A stretch of DNA of 64,000 bases from assembly GCA_036937835.1 (NCBI GenBank), contig CM072880.1, positions 17,442,001 through 17,506,000 on the forward strand, in the 5' to 3' direction. The stretch's first letter is position 1. Every line of letters begins with the position of its first letter. The notes under the pieces were generated by a model. That model was not told the DNA's origin. It ran no database searches and saw only the letters and a list, made by a program, of their open reading frames with translations. This document shows positions 13,301 to 27,200 of this stretch, piece by piece. Source of the stretch: Pampus argenteus (taxonomy: Eukaryota; Chordata; Actinopteri; Scombriformes; Stromateidae). A program made the translations under genes and the position numbers.

Positions 13301-16300
13301 AAAAACCACAGTGTCTTCCCATAAGCCCATCTGAAGCCAATACAGAGACAGCAGAGCACATGATGTGGGAAAATCAGGTCTTTGAATGTATTGATGTCTG
13401 AGGGTACAAAAAATGTAAACCCTGACTGATAAGCGGAGCGGAGCGGAGCTGAAGCAGAAGAGAACCTGAGGCTTCGTCAGGATACCTCTTGAAGGCTGCC
13501 GAACGCTTAAGCGCTTTGACTGTCATTCTACATTCGAGCTGCTGCACACCCCCAAGGTTTACTTCTTTCAGAAGGTGGGGTGGGACCTCGACTGAGAGTA
13601 ACATTATTAGTTACTCTCAGTCGAGTCATGTTCCTCTGGTGAAATTATATGAAACGCTGGTGGGGCTGATACTGGGGATGAGCAGTTTTGTAATGAGGGA
13701 AGAGATGGAGGCTATGTTGGTGGAGCTGCTGCAGGTGATTTTTTAAAAGCGAGTGAAGAAAGTCACACTTTCTTGCTGCATTTTTCTTGATTCTGTCGTT
13801 TGGGCAGTTAAGACAGTTTGTTAAACCTGACTTGAAATATTCATACAAACAAACCTCACAGAAAAAAGTAATAAAGGTTTAGGAGAAGAAAATAAACATG
13901 TTCAATATATATATATACTGTATATATGATCAATTCCACACTTCAGAGTGTCAACAAAAGTTTTACAATATAAGCATCACAAAGGTAGAATTTCAGTGGG
14001 CTGTTGGATTGCACCCGGTTTGTTTCCATGTATTTACAAGATGTGACACCAGCACGGCCTAATCTGTATTCAACATCCATTTGAATTCATCTGAAATAGA
14101 GTCAGTGTCTGTACAAAGAATCATCATCAGACTAATAAACAACCTGCTAATGAACCGTTATTGGAGTTAATTAATAAACAAAACAAATGAGAACAAACTG
14201 AAGGCAGCAAACTCAAAATACTAGTTGCTTTTCACTTCACATTGTCTCAGTTGCTTAAAAATGCTTAACCTGATTATAACCTATTGATACTTAAATAGAT
14301 CATAACACTCATAAAATAAAACAAATTGAAATACACTGTATGTACAGTATATATTTTTATCTGCTGTATTATTAATCCCTGTCATAAATAACTCAAAATA
14401 AGTGATAGCAGCTTCCATCATTACGATCAACAAAAATACACACAAAAATAAAATAAAAATAACCATCTCTACTCTGTAAATAACACAAAGCGGTTTTTGG
14501 CATTAAAATAATTCAAGAAAGAGAAAAAAATGAGAGAAAATGAAAATGAAAACTGAACCCTGGTTGGTCTCATAAATACAGTGTCAGTTTCGATATTATG
14601 CAGATCTCTGGAGGCCCTCCTCTAAGTAGTGCTAATCCTGTTCACTGTCCATCACTCATCTCTCCTTCCTTTTTCATCTCTCCATCAATTGTTTGCCCCT
14701 CTTCCTCTTCCTTTGTGTGTATTTGTGTGTGTATGACACAGAAAGTAACTGTCTTGGTGTGTGCACTTGGTTTAATCCAACACTTGGAGAGGCATAAATT
14801 AGCCAAGCTTGGGAACACCAAAAAGCCAATCTCAGCAGGGTACATGCTCTGATGCTCAAATTTTATCATAGACATTTGTGTCCAGGCATGATGGAGAGAC
14901 ACTTATTACTCACAGACATTATCATTATTAACTTCTCAGTTAATTAAAAAAAAAAAAAAATAGTATATTTCTCGGCTAACAGTGCATATTGGATAGGCTA
15001 CATGTTGTGATCCAGAACAGAATAAGCAGGAGATAAAATCTATCAAATCAAATTAAATTTCATTTATATAGCCCAAAATCACAAAAGACATTTGTCTCAG
15101 AGGGCTTGCAGCAGCATTCTGAATCAGCTGCAAACTCTTAAGAGACTTATTAGAGCAGCCTGATAACAAAGAGTTACAATAGTCCAGCCTAGAAGTAACA
15201 AATGCATAGACTAGTTTTTCTGCATCCGCTTAAGAAATGATGCGTCTAATTTTGGCAATGTTACGCGAGTGGAAGAATGCAGTCCTCAAAAGTTGTTTTA
15301 TATAGTCATTAAAGGACAAATCCTGATCAAAGACAACTCCAAGATTTTTTACGGTGAAGCTGGAGGCCAGGGTGATCCTGTCTAAGGCTAAATCTCTGGA
15401 ATGATTAACATGAACAAACAATCGGTCTAGGAAATATGATTAATTATGATTTTAATGCCAATTTGATATTCCAGTCTCTGTAAAAGAATCTGATGGTCAA
15501 TGGTGTCAAATGCGGCACTAAGATCTAATAGGACAAGTAGATGAGTCCCTTGTCTGATGCCATTAGGAGGTTGTTTGTAACTTTGACTAGTGCGGTCTCT
15601 GTGCTATAATCTACTCTAAATCCTGACTGAAACTCCTCAAATAAGCTGTTTGTATGGAGAAAATCACATAGCTGATTTGCTACGGCTTTCTCAGGTACCT
15701 TAGAAAGGAATGAAAGGTTTGCTATTTTATAGGACTGTGGTACATATCCTGATAATAAAGACAGATTAATCATATATAGATAGATAGATTGTAGCTATTT
15801 CCAAACTTGCTGTATCCGAAATCAGATGAGTGCCTGTTGAGGGCAAAAGGTGATGAATTTTGTCTCTGATACCGGTATTTAGAATTTTATCATTAAAGAA
15901 GCTCATGAAGTCATTACGAGTTAGGCTTGAAGGAATAGATGACTCAATAGAGCTGTGGTTCTCTGTGAGCCTGGCTACAGTGCTGAAGAAAAACCTGGGG
16001 TTGTTCTTATTTTCCTCAATTAATGAAGAATAGTAGGCTGTTCTGGCATTACGCAGAGGCTTCCTATAAATTGCAAGATTTTCTTGCCAGGCTAGACGAG
16101 ATTCTTCCAGTTTAGAGGCAAGTGTGCTGGCTATACCATGGTGCTAAGCTCCTCTGTTTTATTGTCTTCTTTTTCAGAGGTGCAATAGAGTCAAGAGTTG
16201 TTTGTAATGAGTCTGTAGTATTACCGTATTTTCACGACCAAAGGGCGCACCGTATGAAAAGGCGCAGTTTCATTTATGTGTGCCATTTCTGTATTTAACA

Positions 16301-19300
16301 CACACATAGGGCGCACCTGATGATAGGGCGCACGTTTTATATACATATCCTCCTCTACTACCATACGTACGTCCGCCTTACAACAACACAAACGCATACA
16401 AGTGTGCGTATTTAAAAAATAGATCGGGAGCAAAACTGAGTTTGGTTGTGCCTTATTCAAGTATTAATTACAAAGTAATAACATTTTCTAATCATCACTC
16501 AATAATCAATAGGTGTCGGCATGGTAAAAACAAGCACATTACCGGTAACAGTCATTAATAAAATTCATCGAAGTCAAACTGTGGCATAGCTCGTCCTGGT
16601 TTTGGCTTTTTATAACAATCCGCCGGACGTCGCTGCGCTACCGTAGTCCTGGTCCGGATGGAAAAATTGCACCGCTTCATAAAACGCCAGCACCAAGATG
16701 GACCTCCTTGGAAATGTTCAATTTTCATTTCCTCCGCTAGCGTTACTGCTCTGAGTCGGATGGTGACAGTCGAAACGCTCCTCCCGCTCGCTCTTTGCTA
16801 ACGATCCATTGCTCGAGTCTTTCCTCTAACTCCGGCCACCTCGCCTTATGTCCGCGGAAACTCAGCTGAGTCTTCTTCACCTGTCGGAGCTCGTTCTCCA
16901 GCTTCCTCCACTTGCGAACCATCGACTCGTTAATTTTATATTCTCTCGCGGCGGCTCGATTCCCATATTCCTCGGCATAGCTGATAGCCTTCAGTTTAAA
17001 CTGAGCTTCATACGCGTGTCTCTGCCATTTTCAGGGTTGTTAAAACAACAGTGTTCTGCATAAAGCACATACCTGTTCTTTTATACACAATCCACGCCCA
17101 CACATCCCCCTCTCTACCACGTCCTCCTCATGGTGGTCTCTTTTACGTCCGCCTTACAACAACAACAAAAACAACAACACACACATAGGGCGCACTGCAC
17201 TATAGGGCGCGCCGCACATTTTGAAAAAAATCTAAGACGTTTATATGCGCCTTATAGTCGTGAAAATACGGTATTAACAAGCTGATCTATGTGTGAGGGG
17301 CTACAGGAAGCTGCTAAGTCCTCTGTAACATTAAGACATGGCATTGAATTTAATACTATAGTAATCGTTTCCTTAAATCTGGCTACAGCACTGTCAGATA
17401 AACATCTGCTGTAGGAGTTTCTGCAAAAAGGCTTATAGTCCAGTAGTATGAACTCAAAGGTTATTAAAAAAATGGTCAGATAGAATAGGATTATGTGGAA
17501 AGACTATTAGATGATCAATTTCAATGCCATATGAGAGTACAAGGTCAAGAGTGTGGTTCAGACAATGAGTCGGTTTATTTACACTCTGACAGAAACCAAT
17601 TGAGTCTAACAAAGAGATAAATGCAGTACTAAGACTATCACTGTGGTTGTCAACATGAATATTAAAATCACCTACAATAATTATCTATTTTTACGACCAA
17701 GCCTGATGCAAATTTTGCAAATTCAGATAAAAATTCAGAATAACCTATGACAGTGAAAACAAAATGTAGGAATTTAAAAACTATAGGGACACAGTGTAAG
17801 TCATGCCTTTGTCATCCTACTGCCACATGCAAACACATGTAACAGGTATGGTGCTGTGTGTTGACAGATAATGATCGGAGAGGCCATCCTATTTTGCTGT
17901 CTCTCTCGAAGGAAGAGCGGTGCGGGGGCGGAGGCCAACATCAACGCTGCCGGCTGCAACTTCAACTCCTTCATACGCAGAGCCGTCCGCTTCGTTGGTA
18001 CACTGACTTTGTAATTTATTTATATCTTCTGAAAGTATGATAAAACTCAAGGGACTGATTTTTGTTTTCCAATTTTTTCTGACAAAGACAAAATGTGTTG
18101 TTTTAAATATGAATGAATACCTTTGCTCATATGTATCTGCGAATTGCACAGTACATCCAACAGTAATATATAATAAAGGTGGTGTTTATAAACCATTTTT
18201 TTCATCTTCCTGTGTGCTTAGGCGTTCATGCTTTCGGTCTTTGTGCCACGGCCCTCATCACCGACATCCTTCAACTGATGACGGGCTACCCAACACCCTA
18301 CTTCCTCACTGTGTGTAAACCCAATTACACTGCGCTCAATGTCAGCTGTGAGCAGAACCCTTATATCATGGAGGATATCTGCTCAGGGGCAGACCCAGTC
18401 GCCATCAACCAGGGCAGGTCAGTTTGGATTATCTGTATTTAATGTATATTTGCAGAAAGCATACCTTGCCATACCTCACTGTGATCTCTTCCTGTGTTGC
18501 TGTACCTCCATCCCTCTCTCTTCCTATTCTCTTCATCTCTGTTTTCATTTTTATACGGATGTACACTGCAGACTTGGCAGCAAATGTGTCCTCTTCCAAG
18601 GTAATGGTGGTATAGTGGTGAGCATAGCTGCCTTCCAAGCAGTTGACTTGAGTTTGATTCGCCACCACTGCAGTTGTTGGCATCTTCAAATGCATGAACA
18701 GCAGCAGTTCACTTGATATTTCTTCAATAAAAGGTACTCCTGTTCTTGTTTCACTTGTGGGAGCCGAGTTTGCATTCGCAAGTGCCTCGCTGTGATGTTT
18801 TTGGTTATATGGTTATGATCTTGTGTTTCTTTCATTCTGTTTTTTGTTGACAATCCTTTTTTTCTTTTATCCTTCTTCATATCCTGCAGTCTCATTACTC
18901 CCTATCCTTGCTCACCTGCTGCCTGCCTGGTCATCTGCAATGAGTGCATGGGCAGAGTGCGCACCGGTATGCGGTTGATACGCCTTACAATCAGTTTATC
19001 AGAATTCGTTCTTTTATTCTAAGATGAGTTACCGAAGCAGTACCGTTTCTGTGTTCTGTAGGACCTGTGGTATGATTTTATTTTATTTTGCTGGCAAAGA
19101 TTAATGGTTTTGTCACAATGATCATGAACAGAAGTGTTGTAGTTTAGAGGTTAAAGTGAAATTCATGTTTGTTTGTGTTTTCAAGGATTAATTGTTCTGT
19201 AGGAGCACATCCACTATGTAGAGCAACCCATGTTCTATCCAGAAGTTGTGGTGTGAGTTGTTGTGGCAGAGCAGTTAAGGACTAGAAATCCATTGAGGTC

Positions 19301-19584
19301 TCCTCCTGCATGTTTGAATCATGGGTTAATGCCGTCCAAAGCAGCTTGCAAAGCAGCTACCAGAATGTCACCTGTTCACACCTGACATGAACCTGCAATC
19401 TGAGCGAATGACAAAGACAAATGCTTGATGACAAATAAGGAATGAAATCATTTCCACAACTTCTACAAGCCCACAACTGCCATTACATCATCATTGGCAT
19501 TAAACTGGACTTCCTATATCACTGTATATTTTATTCCATTATAATTTAGCTTTGTTTTTTTGCATTATTTGAACATAATATATT

Positions 19585-19648
<64 letters not shown>

Positions 19649-21061
19649 CTTTATTAGCAGCCTATGGGAGAAAGTGCTCCGCTGTTTGTCCACTGTGTGA
19701 TGGAGAGGGTGCTGATCATTGTCCATGATGGATAACAGTTTATTTAGCGTTCTCCTCTCCACCACAGTACCAAAGGTCTCCAGTCGGACACCAAGTACAG
19801 AGCCAGCCTCCTTGATGATTTTATCAAGTCTGTTGGTGTCGTTGGCTCTGATACTGCTACCCCAACACACAGCAGCAAAGAAGATGGCACTGGCAACAAC
19901 AGACTGGTAAAGGATCTCCAACATCTTGCTGCACACGTTAAAGGATCTCAGCTTCCTCAGGAAATAGAGTCTGCTCATCCCCTTCTTGTACACAGCTTCT
20001 GTGTTAGATTTCCAGTCCAGTCCGTTGTCAATCACCACTTGTAGCCCTGCACTTCCTCCACCACCTCCCCCCTGATCAGTAGTGGCTGTGGAAGCATCCT
20101 CTTCCTCCTGAAGTCGATCACCATCTCTCTGGTCTTGTTGACATTCAGCCTCAGGTGATACTGTTCGGACCACTCTACAAAGTTGTCCACCAGCCTCCTG
20201 TACTCACCCTCCTCTCCCTCTCTTATACACCCGACAACAGCTGAGTCATCAGAAAACTTCTGTAGGTGACATGACTCAGGGTTGTATTGAAAGTCAGTGG
20301 TGTATAAGATGAAAAGGAAGGGAGAAAATTTTAACACACATACATTGGTATATACTTTGACATTGTGTCACATCTAAAATGTATCTTGTAAGTGTTGTAC
20401 ATCAGTCAAGATATGACACTGCAGTTACAAATTAAAACCTATTCTAGCCAGTTAATGGACATAATAATTATCATTGATTTTAATTTGAAACATCTGCAGT
20501 GGTTTTTATTAAATGTAGCTTCATATTAAAAACAGCAGTGTAAGCAGGTGGAATTCAATAGTGACTGAAAACAATATTTGTGTTTGTGAGAAGAGACAGA
20601 AGCCAGCAGAGAGGTGAATATGACATGATTCTAGTATTATCATAATGAACTGACCATGTGAGTACAGGTAATACAGGTAAGGTGTTTTACCAGGCCTTTA
20701 CAATATATATATGCAACACGATTTTTTTTTGTAGTTTGCACATTCAACTGGCTGAGTGGATCTAAAGATGCCGGAATCCCTCTCAACATTGTACAGTTTT
20801 AACACAAAAATACAAAACCGTTGTTCAGAGTTTAACAGTTGGGTGATTTTAGGATCCAACATGCCCGGATCCCTCTCGTCATTATCCGAGTCAGTCTCGT
20901 TGCTGTCACCGGGCTGTTCAGTGATGATTCTGGCCTTTGCGAGGCTCCTGACTCACAGAGTAATACGTTATTAGCCGTAATGTGTACAACATAAAATCGG
21001 TTCGAGGTTAGTAAACACAAACAAAGGTCATACATAAGGCGCACTGTTTAGTTAGTAACAT

Positions 21062-21137
<76 letters not shown>

Positions 21138-21138
21138 C

Positions 21139-21228
<90 letters not shown>

Positions 21229-24200
21229 CGTACTATGAGCTCTTTTAGATATAATGGTGCCTGACCATGAAGAGCTTTGTATGTTAGTAGAAGAATTTTA
21301 AATTCTATTCTAGATTTAACGGGTAGCCAGTGCAAGGAAGCCAAAATGGGAGAGATGTGATCTCTGATCTTGGTTCCTGTCAGAACACGTGCAGCAGCAT
21401 TCTGAATCAGATGCAAACTCTTAAGAGTATTATTAGAGCAGCCTGATAACAAAGAGTTACAATAGTCCAGCCTAGAAGTAACAAATGCATGGACTAGTTT
21501 TTCTGCATCTGCTTGAGAAATGATGCGTCTGATTTTGGCAATGTTACGCAAGTGGAAGAATGCAGTCTTCGAAAGTTGTTTTATATAGTCATTAAAGGAC
21601 AAATCCTGATCAAAGACAACTCTAAGATAATGATTTTAGATGTGCCTTATAGTCGAAAAATATGGTATAAAGAGTATAAAAAGTATCTTAATCTGCTCTC
21701 TCACTGGTGCCGGCAGGTCCTGTGCACACAACAGAATAGCATTCCAAGATGCAACAGACACATAGCCATCAGTAATGTGTGGTGTAACATTTGCCTGGGT
21801 AGGCAGTAACCTATCAATGTGGCATATGTCTACATTCAGTTAGTGCAGTGGCCCAAGTTCCTATTACACATGGATAGACAAAATATAGTCTACATAAGTT
21901 AGGCTATCAATCAACAAATATGCACATGGCCTACTATATAGTCAGTCAGATATAGACTAATGCACAATCAAACGTAATCAATGGACATATCTAGCTTATG
22001 TGTTCACACATTGCAGACCTACAACATAGTAAATGCCAATAAAGAGAGAGTGATCATTATGACAGGAAATGTTGTGGAAAATTACATTTGTGATGCATAT
22101 TTTACAAAGAATTACAGTATAAGTTTAATAACACCCAATAAGACTTTACTATAACATATAACTCTAATTACAAAAAAGCTAATTACCCCAGACCTTCTTT
22201 TTCAGCTATATATTCATTATAAAGTGAACATCACTGTAATCCCCTGTGATTTTCCTGCACTAAGGAGGATCAACAGAGCCACTGTGAGGCATATTACTAT
22301 AAAATCCTACAAAGAAACATCCCTACAATAATCACAGAATAAAATAATAATAACTTTTAATAGATGCTCCTGGTCTTCAAAACTTGCAAAGTGACATTCG
22401 CTGCAATGTTGATCATTCAACACAGTATGAGAACTCAACATTCAGGAACAGTAGTTTTTAACTGTCAATAAACATTGTCACAGCCCTAATAGAGTAGAAT
22501 ACGTCACATACACATAATAATACATACAGCTATCTTTGTTTTTGTCATTCTAGTGTTAAAAGTGGGTCAGTACATTCATATTTCTTACATGAATTCAATT
22601 TTTATTACTTTACAGATGTTGTAAATACTGGTTTAACAAGGAAAGCACATCAGTGTTGAACACACACGCACACAAAAGTACATGCAACTGATGCACCAAA
22701 GCATGCATATGCACATGTGCAGTGTCAGTAGTAAAGATGAAGCTGGTTAGAGTGAGTATGAAGAGTTCTCAGAAGTAGGTCATTGGGATGGAGCTCAGTG
22801 AGAAACTGGTCTTTCATTATGTAGTACACAGCGAGGCTCCTACTGCTACACTGTAGTATGTGACTGAAGCATTCACACAAAATATACTGACAAAGATATT
22901 TATTATAATATAAATTCCCTCTTCACTGTTCTTGTTATATTATATGTAGGGTGAAAATATGTGAAAATGAGGAAGAAGAATGTGAAAAAAGGCATCTAAT
23001 TTGGTACAAGTATTTAACCCTACAACTGAGCATTATTACAGGATGGTCTTTGAGATATCTCATTATGCCTGTTTTGTTGATGTGGTTAAACCCCCTCTGC
23101 ACCTCCTGTTGACTCACATTTAGATTTAAACATTGTCTATTTCTGTTGCTTTCATCTCTTGCAGAAAATCCTTCCCGTCACAGCATGCTACCCTAGCATC
23201 ATTTGCTGCTGTCTATGTTTCGGTAAGTAATAGTTTGAGCCCACGCTAACACTTAACACAGCTCACCCTCACATAAAGCGCTTAATAATACAGTAGAAGT
23301 TCATGCAGTGAAGCACTGAACATGGAATTAGCCGAGATTAACTGGCTCCTTATGTTTTTTTCCCTGAGTCTGTAACACTATTTCTGCTCAACTTCATAAA
23401 ATTCACTAATTTCTAAAACTTTTCAAGAACAAAGTGAAGGAGTCTTAATTTCTGCATGATTTTTGTACATAATGCACTGGGCTCTGAAATGGTTTCTAAG
23501 CCAATCTGGGCACAGATTTTTTATTAGCACATCAAGATAACGCTATTATCTGAAACATGGCTTGTTGAACAAGGCATGCATTTTCCATATTCACTGTGGA
23601 AAAGTGTTCTGCTGACTTAAACTTATAGTCCTTTATAATTGTATAGCTTATATTTTACACTAATTATCTGTGGTCCTGTTAAAACTTAAATCTTGCAAGA
23701 ATCTTTAAAGATATATTTTAGGAGACTTAATGGCCAAAGCTACTACAAGGAGCCCTGAGTCACCAACACGTTCTCATCCCAGGTTGTTGAATACATGCAG
23801 ACGTACAAGGTACCCTTTGGTGCAGAACAACGCACAGGTCTCGTCTATATAGTGATGCACATTTTTAGGGTTAGGAAAAGATCCTGATGAACAGGAAGTG
23901 AACAGTGGTCTCCTGCAGCAAAGTCCACTTTTTGCGACTTAACTATGTAGCTACCCATCCGACAACTGCATCATCCTAATAAGGAAAATTGTCACCTTAT
24001 ATAGATGTCATCTGTTTCATCAGTCTTAATAATGATGCGGATGGGTTTACATTGGAGTTAGTTAGTTAGTCTGGTCTCAGACAGATAGTAAAGAAACACA
24101 TGACACACCAGAGGGGCGTGACAAAGTGCTGGTATTTGACGCCCTGGCTGGTGTGCTGTAATACCTGAACTGAACCCCAGTGAAAACCCTGAGGTACCTG

Positions 24201-27200
24201 TGAAATTTCCACAGCACAGACATATCTTGGCATGTTTATGTATCCGAAATAAAATATTACTGTCAGATGGTGACACCTAATAATGAGACAATAAAGAGAG
24301 CAGCCTTTTCTTAGGAGACGATCATTCTTTGTTTTGTATCACCTGAAATGCCAAATAACTGAGGCTGTTAAGGGCAATGGAATAACACATTACTATAATA
24401 CAAAGCATCTGTAATCATTAGCATAATGGGAAATAAATCAGTGAATGTGTTATGTGTCCACAGATGTACTTCAACAGCACACTGACAGACTCATCCAAGC
24501 TGCTTAAGCCCTTGCTGGTCTTCTCCTTCATCATCTGTGGCATTATTTGTGGTCTGACCAGGATTATTCAGTATAAGAACCATGCTATTGACGTCTACTT
24601 GGGCTTCCTGCTTGGAGGAGTTATCGCTGGCTACCTGGTATGGTCCAGTCTGAACTACAGTCTTCTTTCCAATGGTTTTTAATACTGAGATCTAGAAATG
24701 GAATCTATATTGTTTTGTTGCCAGTCTTGGCTCTTCGTAATTGTATAATTGAGAGGTCATGAAAGTAGTGCTAAACAATTTGCCAAAATACTCTAACCAG
24801 CCTTATTTAAATTATGATGTTTTGTCTGCTAAAATATTTCCTTCAGACACCCTTGTACCTAAAAGAATCACAACTCCAAAGTAATAACAAGTCACTGTCA
24901 GTCACTTGTGTCCTGATAAAAATATGCAATATCAGACATACTGCCATCTGTTGCCATAGTTGGCTTTCATCAACATGTTTAGATCAGAAGAGATTAAGTT
25001 AAAATATAAACATAGCCAAAAAGTTAATATTATAGATTTGAGCATAAGCAGTTTGTAAGAGTCTCTAGCTACACTAGTGGCACTGGTTTTGAAATCTAAA
25101 TGAACCAGAGTACTGGACAAACTATCTGATGATAATGTTTCAGGATGATCCTTCAGTCTTTGGATAAGTATAATTGTATTGTGATCCAACCAATAGATAT
25201 TTCAGAAATTGAATAATCAATGTTTGGTTATTTTAAACTAAATAACTATTATGATATTCAGTGGTTCAATAAAATCCCATTAAGGTATCAAGTAAAATGA
25301 GCACTGTGTAAGCTGTATTTTACTTAGGGCTGGGTATCTGGGCTGGTATACCTTTAAGGTATCGACCAAAGTAACCAAGTACCAAGTTTTTTTGAAACTT
25401 TTCAGTAAAACAATACCTGCATTTTATCATTTCCATACCCAGATGTAATAAAAATAAATATTGGTATGATTTTGCTCGCAGCTTATCACTGCAAGTGTTT
25501 AATTAATTTAATACAACATGTAATTGGCCCACTTGTTGGCAGTTCAGCATGCCACGAAAAAGAAAGGGTACTGGTACTGTTAACTGGTAACTCGTAATTT
25601 TTAAATGATACCTTGCTGTAATTGTACATAATATTTCCTCTGTTGCTAGGGGCTGTATGCAGTTGGAAACTTCCAGCCTAGTGAGGAGGCCAGTACCAGC
25701 CCCCCATTTCAGCTCCACCAGCTGCCCTGTTCCTTACCCCACGTAAGCCAGGAGGCTGTCCTCCTCCACCTGCAAATGAAAGCCAGCATGGCTGGAGAGG
25801 CAGGCATCCCCACCTCCCACTCTGAGGGCCTTCTCCACCGAGGCCTCCACCAGCAGAGGCCTGATGACAGCCTGAAGCACTCCAATGCAGATGTGGAAGT
25901 GATTTCCCAGAGCAAAGACGCCATAGTAAGCTTTAGTCACACTCTTCCTCGAGTCCATACCCCCCAGGCCATGGCAGCATATGAGGAAGCAGCCAGACGT
26001 CATGCTGCCACTCTCCACCATGCCTCCATGGACTCTAGCCGCTCAAAGCAGCTTTTGTCTCAATGGAAAAGTAAAAACAACAACCACAAATGCTCCCTGC
26101 AGGTCCCAGAGACCTTCTCCTCCTCTGTAGACTCGTCATCTGGTCAGTCGTCCCAGCAACCGCACCACCATGGCAGTATGGAGCTCCGATCCAGCTCTGA
26201 GCCATCAGCCATGGGCCTGAACGGAGGGTATGATGCTCATGCATACATGTCAAAACTGGCCACAGGTGCAAGTACCACCCTTCCCAGTAACTGCAGTGGC
26301 ATTACTGGAGGGGCCAGGATAACCATGCAATCCAGACCTGGGTCTTCACAACTGGTCCACATACCAGAGGAAGCCCATGAAAATTACAACAGCACCTCCC
26401 TACAGACAATGGCAGGAGGAGGAGGAAGTGAGAGGATTCCGACAGTAAATAGCACAGCTCAGTCTAACTGGCAGAGGGCAGCAGGGAAGACTGCAGCCTG
26501 CAAGACTAATGATAATGGGCAGAACACCCAGCCACGTATAATGCAAGTGATTGCTATCTCCAAGCAGCAGGGCTTACTACAGACCCATTCCAAGAGCTTA
26601 GATGAAAGCAGCATAGGCTGCAGCACCACCGGAAATTGCCAGGGCACAGCTAGCTACAGGGGGATAACTGACCAAGACCCCAACAGCACCACAGGGCCCA
26701 GCTCCCTGGGCAGCACAGGCGCAGGCAGTGTTTCAGGGACTAACGGAGCAATTGTCAGAATAGAAGCTCACCCTGAGAACAACAGACCAGTGATCCAAGC
26801 TCCGTCTACAGATGGAAGTGGGTCATGGAGGTGGCTGTCCCTGGATCATGGCACCAGAGCTGGTGGAGGTGCAGGGAGTGCAGGAGGAAGTGGGAGTTTG
26901 AGGCAGTCACTTGAGCTCAATGATCTGAACAGAGACTCAGAAAGCTCAGATTCAATATTTGATGGGTCCATTGACAGGAAGCGTGCCAATCATATTGTTA
27001 CCACCATTGCCACTGTTAGCACACCACCCATAGTTACTGTCCACACCCAGAACACCTGCCAGTCAGAGCAGAGGCTCCAACCCCAAGGCCTGTCTACCAT
27101 AAGGGTCACACCAGGGGATGGCAGTGGCGGAGGTTCTGGAGGAGGTGGAAGCGGTGAGACCGCTTCAGAAACCCTCTCAGTCACCTCTAGTCGAGAGTCC

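Larger units (their letters stand above)
15042..17750 (-). mobile_element. L2/CR1-type LINE, decayed, interrupted by a pogo element
   Basis: Read on the minus strand from high to low coordinates: an AP-endonuclease piece at about 17750-17460 (IIIVGDFNIHVD, ending SDHF), a linker, then reverse transcriptase at 15773-15470 (FEEFQSGFR, LLDLSAAFDTIDH), the thumb region at 15421-15230 (KNLGVVFDQDLSF), more C-terminal sequence to about 15107 and the ATAGCCC/ATCAA 3' end at 15106-15042. A frameshift lies near 17685. Reverse transcriptase motifs between LLDLSAAFDTIDH and the thumb, including the YADD box, are deleted near 15440, and the last part of the ORF is deleted before the tail. A pogo element fills 16224-17271. 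It is dead. The clade is by family resemblance only. Confidence 0.9.
20755..21665 (-). mobile_element. Pogo-like element, copy C, related to copy A and carrying nested insertions
   Basis: 20760-21045 is the reverse complement of copy A's 11480-11730 interior with scattered changes (for example TTAACAGTTGGGTGATTTTA). The opposite end is found only at 21629-21665, GATGTGCCTTATAGTCGAAA to ATGG, followed by TA. Between them lie a GATA microsatellite and a LINE fragment, so the pogo copy was split. The far terminal inverted repeat is missing at 20755, leaving a truncated copy. Confidence 0.75.

Noticed and set aside
13374..13746. Overlapping open frames on both strands in a GC-richer patch
   Set aside because: No recognisable domain, no splice context, and they overlap a perfect hairpin; I cannot support a gene.
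18601..18672. Functional tRNA-Gly gene
   Set aside because: The T stem does not pair and the acceptor stem has a mismatch, although D and anticodon arms are preserved.
18789..18860. A third tRNA-like (His-type) remnant
   Set aside because: Only the first eight bases and a vague D-loop resemblance support it; no anticodon arm can be drawn.
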